From: Epiperipatus broadwayi
Taxonomy: Eukaryota; Onychophora; Udeonychophora; Euonychophora; Peripatidae
NCBI GenBank assembly: GCA_028023455.1
Contig: JAQFVV010000031.1
Coordinates: forward strand, 8,050,093-8,114,092
Direction: 5' to 3'
DNA: 64,000 bases
Shown here piece after piece: positions 51,522 to 64,000 of this stretch (positions within the stretch are counted from its first letter, which is position 1; each line of letters begins with the position of its first letter). Below the pieces are notes generated by a model. The model was not told where the DNA came from. It was given only the letters and a program-made list of their open reading frames with translations, and did not search any database. Position numbers and translations under genes: made by a program.

Positions 51522-54500
51522 AACCTTATAGTTGGGCTCGATATTTTTCAAGCTCTATTTAAATAGTCAATTAGGTAAAATTTTACATTTTGATTAATAA
51601 TAATTTTAATTATTAAAATCTATAGTTAGGGAATAAAAAATAGATGAATTTCATAAATAAATTTCTTTAAAATAATAAAGAGTTGAGCTATTCAACATAT
51701 GTGTCAGCCCTCTGCCAGAATGTGTGTGAGACTTTTTACATATGATCTGTCGATAAATTAATTTCAATAGTGTTAAAAGTAATAATTTATTAGTATTAAA
51801 TTAAAACCATAGAAGTATTTAATATTTTGTTATTAAACAATATTTTTCAACAGTCTTAAAATTATAATTATTTTAAATTAAACATTATAATTAATTATTA
51901 AACATATTTTCATTATAATTTGTAATTATATAAATTCTGAGAAATTAAGTTGTTGATTAATAGTTTTAATTTTCATTTTATTATTAGTTTTCACTTCTTA
52001 GGTGTTTGTTATGCATTATCTTAGTCACTTATATTCATTCTTATTATTTGATTCATTAAAATCTTGAGGATTCAAACTTCCCTTTTTAATTGTTAAAACT
52101 TAGAACCCATTTTTGTTAGTAGTTAAACTGTCTTCTTTAATTAGTCAAGCTTAGAACCCCTTGCCTTTAATTCAGTAGTATCTTGCTTTTGTTTGAAATA
52201 ATATCAGTTTAATAGTTCAGGATCCCATTCATCATCACCAACATTGTTTTCATACTATCATAATTGATGAATCCTTCATTGATCCCTATTCTATCACAAC
52301 CTTAACTATTCATGACCCTAATACATTTTTTTCTCGCCTCCTTATTCTTAGGTCCATTCATTATTAATTTTCATTAGTTAATCATTATTTGCTCTTCACC
52401 ACTCATTCAATATTCTACATCTTTATTCATTTATAAATTCACTATATACTTCTAATTTCATACTCACCTCATAGATAGATGCCCCACCACCTGATTATTA
52501 TCCATCTAATATAGTGCAATATAAATGTTTGTCTTTTAGTAACTTGTTTTAGATATCGGAAGTTAATTTAATAAATGTGCTTTATCCTAAATTAGACATA
52601 AGAGATTTTAAGTTAGTGTAATGTAAATTCAGTAGTGCCATGTGACCATCCTTGTATTTACTCATGCTTATTCTAGTCAAGCCATGCTTTTATGCCTTCT
52701 GTTTTACTTCCACTTCATTATAATTTATTGTACTTTACTATAATGAGATTACAATATATACATATTGTACCAACATTGTGTTGGCACATAATAATTTTGT
52801 TTAAAAAATTATTAAAATAAAAATCTTTTCCGTAAAAGAAAATGTAAAAGTAAAAGTTTAAGGGTTTTGAATTAAAAGTTACAGTTATTTAATTAAAAGG
52901 GGGAGGGGGGTTTATTTAGAAACGTCAAGTTAAAAGTTTTATAAAAGAAATAAAGATTTTTTTATTATTATTATTATAATTTTTAATTGAAATATAAGTT
53001 AAAAGTTTAAAAACATAAGTCTCTTTTTATTTAAGTCATCTTAAAATTAAATAGTGAATGGATCTTTAATTATATATGTGTGTGCGACTGTAAATGTAAT
53101 AAATATATGCGTTGTAAATATTAAGAATAAATGAAAGTTAAAAAAATTAAAAAACCACTCAGTATGGCTATTAATTAAAAATATAATCACAAATGTAAAA
53201 AAACAACAGGATTAAAAAGCTTATCTCCAAAGGATTAGATACTAATGAAAAGAACTTTGACAACAAATATTGCTGGAGGATATCAAAATGAAAACACACC
53301 TCATGTATAAATAGACAATTTTTTATCAGTTAGTTGAGTTTGAGTTAAATTTAGTTGCATTTGAGATAACAGTTCAGTACAATCTATCAGTGAGTTATAT
53401 CGGTCAGCTTATTGTATATCCAGAATCAAGAATGCAGTGTTAAAACCTCAGAAAACATATAACTTTCTCCAGCCTGAAGTCCGATGAAAACAGCCAATCT
53501 ACCCAATAAAAGTGATGCCTGCATAACAACCTGAAGCTGCTCAATATCTAATTGTCTTTTAAAAAATGCCTCAGAATAATCAGCATCAAATCTCTACAAG
53601 AAAACTTCAAATCTAACTGGTTAGAAATACTTCATTAGAAGCAGAAAGCAGCAAGAAGTATACACATTCAAAATCCTAGGTAATAACATTTTTCTTATAC
53701 TCATTTCTAAAGTAGCCATCACATTTGTAAAGCCTCAAGTGTCAAGTTTAAGAATTCTATAGCACCCATAGACAAACTATTAATATGTGTGTTTAAAATG
53801 TTGGGTGTGTTCATGCATTCGTATATTGATGTCATTGTATTTTAACCTTCAAATATTATTTAATGCTTTCTTCTAAGATATTATAGTGTATAAATTATAA
53901 ATGTGTGTGTTATATTAGTTAAATAAGATTTATAAAATATTTCAAATTAGTTTAGTAAATGTTAATTAAAATAAATTGTCTTTATAAACTAAAACTTTAT
54001 TTTGTTGGTCAATTCTTTCACCACTAATTGAAACTATGTTTTGTTATCGAATTAAAAATAGACTGAGCTAGTTAAGGTATTTTTCAAGTGCTGGATTATG
54101 GGCCTACTGTCAGAACATGTTAGTCTTAGACTAGCTGGTGCCCAGTGTGTTTGGATAGTAGGAGTTTGAATCTAGCAGCCGAGGTGGGCCATGATCTGGA
54201 AATGTGATCGTGTTATGCGTTGCATAGCTTGATCTGATCGTGGGTATTATTGACAGCTCTGCTATCAATAATATTTTCCATTTTGCTCGAATGTGCCGGT
54301 TCATTCACGTAATATTTATAATTAAATAAGATTACAAATGTATTAAAATAAGGTTGAATCCAGCTAAAACTATTTGCAGACCAAGACAGAACTTTCATCA
54401 GATCGAACCTGGTACAATATATATAAAGAGAGAGAGAGAGAGAGAAAAGGCTATGTTTAATTTAATATTTACATATAAAATCATATTTCATTATTATGTA

Positions 54501-55400
54501 CAAGGTAATAAAAGAGAGATTCTGTTCACTGATTATTACTTTAATAATTATTAAGTGTAATATTCTATTAGACTGATATATTAATTTAAACCTTAATTAC
54601 CAACAGTGTTGAAGTAAGCTTATAGACATCAGATCTCCATGAATAGATGGATTCATTCTATTTTGGATGTTTTGTTCTACGGTGATTTTAATTCATAGCC
54701 TGAGGTAGAGTGGATTTCTCTTCCTATTTAAATATATACATTTCAATGTTTGTTATTGACATGGAATAGTTGTATGTAGAACTGTTATTTTAATTATTTT
54801 TTTAATAGAAATGAAACTCGAATCCCTGTAAGTATAACAAACAGATATCACAAAAATATATGTATGCTTTCAAATTCTAAATACAAATACAAAATCATAA
54901 AACCTATCACTGTACTCTTACATTTACTAGATGTGATATTATAGACGTTACTATTACAAAGATAATATTTTCATAGTTTTGAATGTGTTAAATTAATGAA
55001 AAAAATAAACCTTCCTAAAAAGATATTTTTGGGGAAAATAAGAGAAATGGATTTAATAGCAAAGTAGATCCCAATTCTATTATAAAGATTGTTAAAGACA
55101 TTCTATAAAGAAATGTCATATGAATTATTTTCGCTGACATGTTGTAGTGAAAAATGAAATATAATAAAGCTCTAACTATATTAGGTATTAAATCGTTTAG
55201 AAAGAAAAATTAGCTACAGAAGAAATTTAAAAAAAAAAAAGCAAAATGTCTAATAAACAAAATAATGAACCAATATTTTTTACATGTGAATGCATTTGTT
55301 GTTTAGGACTTTTATATAGTCATTGCAAAAAGTATTTCTAGGGAATCATTATTATTTTATTGAAAGATCTTTTCTCCTCTTGAAGTTGAAATATTACTAC
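51519..55400. other. Long AT-rich stretch, mostly featureless
   Basis: About 3.9 kb with no defensible gene. The part at about 54060-54300 is less AT-rich and holds weak tRNA B-box-like strings but no paired A-box. A GGGGGAGGGGGG-like purine run lies near 52899-52910, and a short (GA)n run occurs at about 54426-54445. Confidence 0.45.
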
Positions 55401-55411
55401 TCTTTTTCAAG

Positions 55412-55930
55412 AATAGTGAATAAAACTTATTTAGGCTCAGAGAAATTTCCAATTAGGAGTAATTGATAGTTTTCTGACAACATCAAAGACAAAGATTATC
55501 TCTGTTTTCATGGATAAAATATCCTTATTTTTGTTCTTTAGTAGGATACCAATCCAAGAAAAATATTTAATTCAACATTTATAACACTCTGGAGAATTGC
55601 AAAATATCATTTTCAGAATGTCAAAAAAGATGCTATTTTTTCACATTCTCACATTTATATATAAAATAGCTTTCTTGTTTTAAATCCATTTAACAACTTG
55701 GGTTTAAAGTAAAAGAGAACTTCATTTTCTTTCAAAAATAAACCCTAACAAAAGAGCTATGAAAAGTAGTGGAGAAAATTTATTTAGTATCAGAGATTGT
55801 CAATTAGTAGTAATTGAGTTTCTATGGCAACATCAAAAGCAAAAGTTTCCTCTGTTTACATGAATAAAATCTTATTATTTCTGTTTTTTCTTAGAATACT
55901 AATCTATGGAAAATATTTAATTCAATATCA
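55412..55930. repeat. Diverged tandem duplication, about 350-bp period
   Basis: The sequence at about 55412-55582 recurs at about 55762-55932 with an offset near 350: ACAACATCAAAGACAAAGAT against GCAACATCAAAAGCAAAAGT, and AAATATTTAATTCAA in both. The copies have many substitutions, so this is an old local duplication. No coding content. Confidence 0.75.
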
Positions 55931-55932
55931 TT

Positions 55933-58920
<2,988 letters not shown>

Positions 58921-60370
58921 TACACCCATGGCTAAATAATGAATTCATAATATTATTTCCAGGAGCTTCCATGCAATAAAAATATAATAGCTAAATAGCT
59001 GGGGTTTTTTTTTCAGAACAATAACAAGTACTTTCCTCAGAGCTTCTTCTTTCTCAAATCATAAGAATGTGTATTTTTTATTTCAGTATTTTCTCCTCAT
59101 TCTCAAATTCTATTGGTTTGAAAAAATTTAAAAAATATTTTATCCTCCAATAGCTTTTTTTCAAATATTGTTAATTCTTTTAATTCACATTTTTCATTTA
59201 TGCTATTGCACCTTTTAAAAATCTCTATAGCTTTTTTTAGCAATCTCTGGTTATATTGTTTAACTTTTGCCGAAATATGTGTTTCATTAAAATTGATGTC
59301 ATGGTTAGTTATTTTAATGTGTGAATAAATGTCTGCTGAATTTGTTTTTTCTCTATCAAAATGTTTTTTTTTTCTTTCTTATGTTCATTCTATGATTGAT
59401 CTATCCAATGCATGAATGTAAACAATCTCCTCATGGAATTCCATATACACCAAGACACTCCAAAGGAATTTTATCTTTAGGGCATAAAAATACTTCATTA
59501 AATCTTTTAAATGTAGAATAAATTGTGTGGCTATTATTTTTCTTTAAAACATTACCAATTTTAACAGTTACTCCCTTTATATAAGGCAGAACAGTTTTAA
59601 TTTTTGAAGTATTAAATTCTTTTTTATTATATAAAAAAGTCATATTAATAATTCTGTGAGCAAAACTATTATGAAGAAGTATTTTTTTAGTAGCAGAGAT
59701 ATATTTGCAAAAATGGCTGCCATCAGAAAGTGTCTTAGTTCTATCTAACAATGTTTTTGCTACTGAGAATAATTGTGCTGGATGATAATGAGAAGAAAAA
59801 TGTAGATATCTCCCAAGGTGTGTTTGCATTTTATATATAGCATAGGATAAAGAGGCATCCTTCTTTTTTTCAATTAAAAAAAAAAAGAAGTTAATTATTA
59901 TTTCTACTTCCATAATAAATTTGACATTGTTATTGTGAAAAGAATTTAAGAAAATTAAAAATTCATCAAGAGCATGCGTATCATTAGGCCAAATAACAAG
60001 TTATCATCATCTTACTTCAGCCATACAGATATTTTTAACAGCTAATATCAAAATATTCTTTTCCACATTCTACATAAAAATAAAATCCAATGTTTGATAA
60101 ATTGGTAACCCATAGCTAAACTTGGTATTGTTTATACATCTAATCATCAAAAAAAAAAAATGTATTTAATAAGCAGTGTTCAATCAATCTGACAATCAGG
60201 CAATTGAATATTTTTCAAATCTTCAATACCTTATATATATCTAAATTAAAATGTTCCAAATGCAGCCTTTTTTTTAAAAAAAAAATGTTTGATTGCAATG
60301 TATAATTTCTCTAATGGATAAGATTTTGTTAAAGTCTTATACTTGGTCCTATTATTGTCTCCATAAATTT
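58921..60370 (-). mobile_element. Penelope-like element, single decayed copy
   Basis: A minus-strand PLE is recognisable from RT through GIY-YIG C-terminus, with its 3' side against the (TA)n array at 58797-58920. Unlike the other PLE loci no inverted partner is seen; its right side grades into the 470-bp tandem repeats at about 60381. The 5' part upstream of the RT palm is missing. Confidence 0.75.
59150..60350 (-). pseudogene. PLE reverse transcriptase - GIY-YIG polyprotein, decayed
   Basis: From right to left on the minus strand: LIEHCLLNT (about 60190) and MYKQYQV (about 60140), the RT region before motif B, both broken by stops. Then NLLFGL around the motif C region near 60000. An open stretch 59913-59431 contains YKMQTHLGRYLHFSSHYHPA, SVAKTLLDRT, LPYIKGVTVKIGNVLKKNNS and CLGVYGIP. 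These match the PLE linker and the start of GIY-YIG (GVYxIP). After frame changes come KKHFDREKTNSADIYSHIKI, NHDINFNETHISAKVKQYNQ and LLKKAIEIF (about 59380-59230), the usual C-terminal tail. The YIG half of the nuclease is lost. Confidence 0.75.
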
Positions 60371-60380
60371 AAATAACGAT

Positions 60381-61690
60381 ATTACAATATATAGGGTATA
60401 TGAGCACAGACTTTCACATGACCCACCATTCTCCATACTATCTCATAACCCTGATACACCTGAACACATATAAGTTGAAAAGATAAATAATCACCAATAT
60501 ATGTATTTCATGCTAAACCAGCAATCATCAGTTGGTCCAGATTACCATCTCTACCCATATATGCTATGGGTGCTCAGATATATATTAAGATAGCCAATCC
60601 TCATACTTTAATGGACAGGCTTCGATATACTCTGCCTTCCAACTCTTCAACTGTCCATCCAATTGAAAATCTGATGATGGAATGCTCAAAGGCTACCCTA
60701 AGGCCGAGATTTTTGTCACACCCATGTTGACCCAAAGTCAATCTGACCCCTCATACACCTGACATAATCCATTTAATACAAGGGATGGGCAGACATCTCT
60801 ACTATGTAATAACTGAAACACACAGGCTTATTATATACCTGGGTTTATATATGTAATATATAGTGTAAATTAGCACAGACTTTCACATGACCCACCATTC
60901 TCCACACTATCTCATAACACTGAAACACCTGAACACATATAAGTTGAAAAAGAGATAAATAATCACCAAAATCCGTATATTATGCTAAACCAGCAATCAT
61001 CAGTTGGTCCAGATTACCATCTCTACACATATATGCTATAAGTGCTCAGATATATATTAAGATAGCCAATCCTCATACTTTAATGGACAGGCTTCAATCT
61101 ACTCCACATTCCAACTCTTCAACTGTCCATCCAATTGAAAATCTGATGATGGAATGCTCAAAGGGACCCTAAGGCTGAGATTCTTGTCACACCCATGTTG
61201 ACCCAATGTCAATCTGACCCCTCATACACACGACATAATCCATTTAATACAAGGGATGGGCATACATCTCTACTATGTAATAACTGAAACACACAGGCTT
61301 ATTATATACCTGAGTTTATATATGTAATATATAGTGTAAATTAGCACAGACTTTCACATGACCCACCATTCTCCACACTATCTCATAACACTGATACACC
61401 TGAACACATATAAGTTGAAAAAGATAAATAATCACCAATATCAGTATATTATGCTAAACCAGCAATCATCAGTTGGTCCAGATTACCATCTCTACACATA
61501 TGCTATAAGTGCTCAGATATATATATATATATATATTAAGATAGCCAATCCTCATACTTTAATGGACAGGCTTCAATCTACACACTCCAACTCTTCAACT
61601 GTCCATCCACTTGAAAATCTGATGATGGAATGCTCAAAGGCCACCCTAAGGCTGAGATTCTTGTCACATCCATGTTGACCCAAAGTCAAT
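60381..61690. repeat. Tandem repeat, ~470-bp unit, 2.7 copies
   Basis: Units start at 60403, 60872 and 61343 with CACAGACTTTCACATGACCC (periods 469 and 471). The third stops at about 61690 in the CCCAAAGTCAAT block that lies mid-unit. Copies are highly similar, differing by single changes and a (TA)n expansion in unit 3 (about 61519-61536). Unit 3 is open on the plus strand (61358-61678) but units 1 and 2 carry stops, so I do not call a protein. Diverged relatives lie at 63300-63890 and 31496-31622. Confidence 0.92.
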
Positions 61691-62254
61691 GGTAGTAATC
61701 AAAGTAGTACATGCTAGGAACAAAGTAGTACAGTGAATGTGAGATGGTTCTATAACTCAAGTATTTGTTAATTAAAAATACACTCTTCTATTTGATTTAT
61801 TGAGATTTTAGTGTTGTGATCGAGTATTGGACTCTGTAATATAAAGTACTTGGATATATTTTAGTTCTGGTGCTTTTCTTACCTAAATTTCTTATGAGCT
61901 ACTAAGATACAGTCATACAACTAATATTATAATTATGCATATTGCTACCAGAAGGAGAAATCCATTTCAATCCATCAACTTCATCTAAAGTAGCTGCAGT
62001 TATTTAATTATCATAGTGCTTCTAACAATAAATACATTATCAACATGCTTAAAATAGCATTAAACACAAAATTACAAAACCTCTCCCCACATAATATTTT
62101 CATAATATGCCAACATGTAATTACATACACAAGCTAAAACTAATAACTTCTTGGGCCAGTCACTATAAGCGATTTTCAAAAGTTGCTATCAAATTTGGTT
62201 CAATAAATATAAACACATCTATAATAATGAACATCTAAATTTAAATATTTTTTA
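61691..62254. other. AT-rich spacer, no feature seen
   Basis: Non-coding sequence between the tandem repeats and the 157-residue ORF. Confidence 0.5.
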
Positions 62255-62728
62255 TCATATAAACATCAATTGTTTGGATGAATTCTCATCTTTTCTTAGA
62301 CCCATATGATTTGTAATGTCCAGGATAAAATAATCTACAACTTCAAAAAACACTGTTATAATTTTTTTAACCAAATTAAATAAAGAGGTAAGGGTATGTT
62401 CACCAAAATGTAAAACTACCTGCGAAATCATTCTATTATAAACTGTTGGGTAGTAAAACATATAATTTTCAAAATCAAACATAAGCCCAATTTTATGCAT
62501 TTTTAAATTTGCAGAATTTTTTGGGGTAATAGCAGCTGATAAATAAGTATTTACAATTGTTTTTCTACTATATAATTTATTTAAAAAACTTCTAAGTACA
62601 CAGCCAATAAATTTCATTCTGATTTTAATCACATAAAAACTATTCAATATTGTAAAATTTACTTTTTCAATTTGTTGACAAACTTTTAACTCTACATTGT
62701 TTCTTATACATTTAACATAATGTTCCAC
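62255..62728 (-). CDS. Unassigned 157-residue ORF
   Basis: This is the longest open frame in the window that is neither a recognised transposon nor a microsatellite artefact. It starts MEHYVKCIRNNVELKVCQQI and ends LRKDENSSKQLMFI. The composition is mixed, with a hydrophobic stretch near VVLHFGEHTLTSLFNLVKK, but no motif, signal peptide or family signature that I recognise. It lies between two repeat blocks and diverges from a 72-residue plus-strand ORF at 62787. It may be an element fragment, an exon or chance; length alone is the support. Confidence 0.25.
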   Translation of the reverse strand: MEHYVKCIRNNVELKVCQQIEKVNFTILNSFYVIKIRMKFIGCVLRSFLNKLYSRKTIVNTYLSAAITPKNSANLKMHKIGLMFDFENYMFYYPTVYNRMISQVVLHFGEHTLTSLFNLVKKIITVFFEVVDYFILDITNHMGLRKDENSSKQLMFI

Positions 62729-63014
62729 CTTTATTCACTTTAACACATATAATATTATTATCAGACAGCTTATCTGCTTATAGTTTATGTCTGTCATAAG
62801 CAAATTTTATTGCTGCAATAATTGTTATTTTATAGTACTTAACAGGTTCTTCAAAAAATTTTATTGCTTTATCCCAAAACCCTCCAAAAATTTTATTTTT
62901 TTATCAGAAACAGATTTGAATAAAGAAATGGAATTTGTTGGATACTATCTTAAAATCAGGAAAATGGAAATTACTGCAGCAATTGAAATTATTATTAATG
63001 TGTAAAGATTGCAA

Positions 63015-63023
63015 TTTTCAATT

Positions 63024-63115
<92 letters not shown>

Positions 63116-63124
63116 AATTGAAAA
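63015..63124. repeat. (TA)n array inside a perfect 12-bp flanking inverted repeat
   Basis: TTTTCAATTCGG (63015-63026), about 86 bases of TA (63027-63112), then CCGAATTGAAAA (63113-63124). The flanks are exact reverse complements, so the whole 110 bases can fold into one long hairpin. The tyrosine/isoleucine ORFs across it are artefacts. Confidence 0.95.
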
Positions 63125-63299
63125 AAAAAACATGTAAAATGGCTGTGTTAACATTTAACGAATAAAACTGTTTCAACAATATTGACAGTGTTCAGGAAAA
63201 AAAATTTCATTTCTGATATATATATATATATATATACTATTTAATTACTTATTCAGTCAAGTATACTGCATAATAACTATAGTAAATAAAGGAATTTGA

Positions 63300-63890
63300 A
63301 CTTAGGATTTTTTCAGTCTATATTCATTCCCTATTCTATCTCTAACAATCTATATACATAATCCTATGCATGTGAAAAAGTTAAATGATCCCAAATATAT
63401 GTATTTCATGCTGAACCAGTACTCATCAGTTGGTCAAGATCGTAATGTGTCACACATATATGCAATCAGGGCTTGACTTATATTAAGATAGCAATTCCTT
63501 AAATTTTAATGGCCAGGCTTCAATCTTCTTATTCTTCCAATAATTCAACAGTCCATTTGATTAAAAAACTAACCATAGAATGTGAGACTACAATATCAAA
63601 TCTTCTAAGGACATTGAGTATTCCATAGCTGTTTTTTTGATGAAATGGATGATTGAATTGTTAGACGGGTGAGAATATTGAAGCCTGTTAATTACAGTCT
63701 AAGGAATTGCTTATGTTAATATGAGATGATCACTTGTTGTCTATATGTATGGGAGATTATGATCTGGCTCAACAGATCAGTGCTGGTTCAACCCAAAATA
63801 CGTATATTGGGGATCATTTGTCTTTTTCACATGTGTGTGGTTACATGTATCAGTTGTTTAAGATGTATTGAAGAATGAATATAGACTGAA
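63300..63890. repeat. Fold-back copy of the 470-bp repeat family
   Basis: Left arm about 63305-63600 and right arm about 63640-63890 are diverged reverse complements: TTTTTCAGTCTATATTCATT against its mirror near 63880, and ATATGTATTTCATGCTGAAC against its mirror near 63790. The left arm has the orientation and sequence of the 60381-61690 units (TCATCAGTTGGTC, ATTAAGATAGC, AATGGCCAGGCTTCAATC). The family therefore exists as tandem and as inverted pairs. Confidence 0.8.
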
Positions 63891-64000
63891 AATTCTAACT
63901 TCACATCTCTGTATTAATTGTAAGTACTATTTGTAAATTGAATTGCAATAATATGTATAATTGTATATGCTTATATAGACATCACCAGTTATATATATAT
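63891..64000. other. AT-rich end of window
   Basis: Non-coding sequence ending in a short (TA)n run that is cut by the window edge. Confidence 0.5.

Noticed and set aside
53306-53331. TATAAATAG followed by TCAGTT, resembling an arthropod-type core promoter or LTR start
   Set aside because: The spacing (about 22 bases) is short for TATA-to-initiator, and no transcript, ORF or LTR structure follows. TATA-like strings are expected by chance here.
54060-54430. B-box-like GTTTGAATCT (plus) and GGTTCGATCT (minus) suggesting another SINE
   Set aside because: No properly spaced A-box and no second copy in the window.
62787-63005. 72-residue plus-strand ORF divergent from 62255-62728
   Set aside because: Short, biased composition, no motif, and it ends next to a TA array; not enough to call a gene.

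Overview
The window is very AT-rich eukaryotic DNA, most likely from an invertebrate animal. It is packed with (TA)n arrays, a long (GATA)n array, retroelements and DNA transposons. The taxon cannot be fixed from sequence alone. The element mix is a non-LTR retrotransposon of RTE / 'craniofacial development protein 2-like' type, Penelope-like elements (PLEs) with a GIY-YIG endonuclease, and ZBED5/GTF2IRD2-like hAT transposons. Such a mix is common in cnidarian, arthropod and molluscan genomes. I see no host protein-coding gene I can defend, no rRNA and no CRISPR. The only tRNA-like sequence is a degraded glycine tRNA-like copy at 41800-41871.

Layout. 1-4764: two copies of a ~1.83 kb non-coding sequence in direct orientation, ~2.93 kb apart. 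4765-6650: a PLE tail fragment and three copies of a tRNA-derived SINE-like element, two of them fused head to head. 7136-7317: a perfect 89-bp-arm palindrome made of a PLE 3' end. 8735-9385, 12660-13215, 16560-18060, 18333-19915 and 23859-26073: five more PLE loci, each a head-to-head inverted pair with both 3' ends facing outward, usually against (TA)n. 13355-16517: a full-length RTE-type LINE on the minus strand with an intact 985-residue ORF; a very similar but twice-frameshifted copy lies at 33779-36786 on the plus strand. 22633-22966, 30143-30345, 31496-31622, 38263-38420 and 40271-40453: small terminal-inverted or fold-back elements. 43876-46878 and 47307-49968: two hAT transposons, each with TIRs and an 8-bp target duplication, and decayed transposases on opposite strands. 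58921-60370: a single decayed PLE. 60381-61690: a ~470-bp unit tandemly repeated nearly three times, with related fold-back copies at 63300-63890 and 31496-31622. The remaining long stretches (for example 9540-12120, 26074-30100, 49969-55400) show nothing beyond AT-rich non-coding DNA.

The main pattern is that six PLE loci, and possibly the SINE pair, share one architecture: two 5'-truncated copies joined 5' to 5', with complete 3' ends outward, mostly abutting self-complementary (TA)n DNA. I infer target-primed synthesis from both strands of a palindromic target. The PLE 3' ends also carry a degenerate hammerhead-ribozyme-like motif. The RTE copy at 13355-16517 looks potentially active, while all PLE and hAT coding regions are broken.
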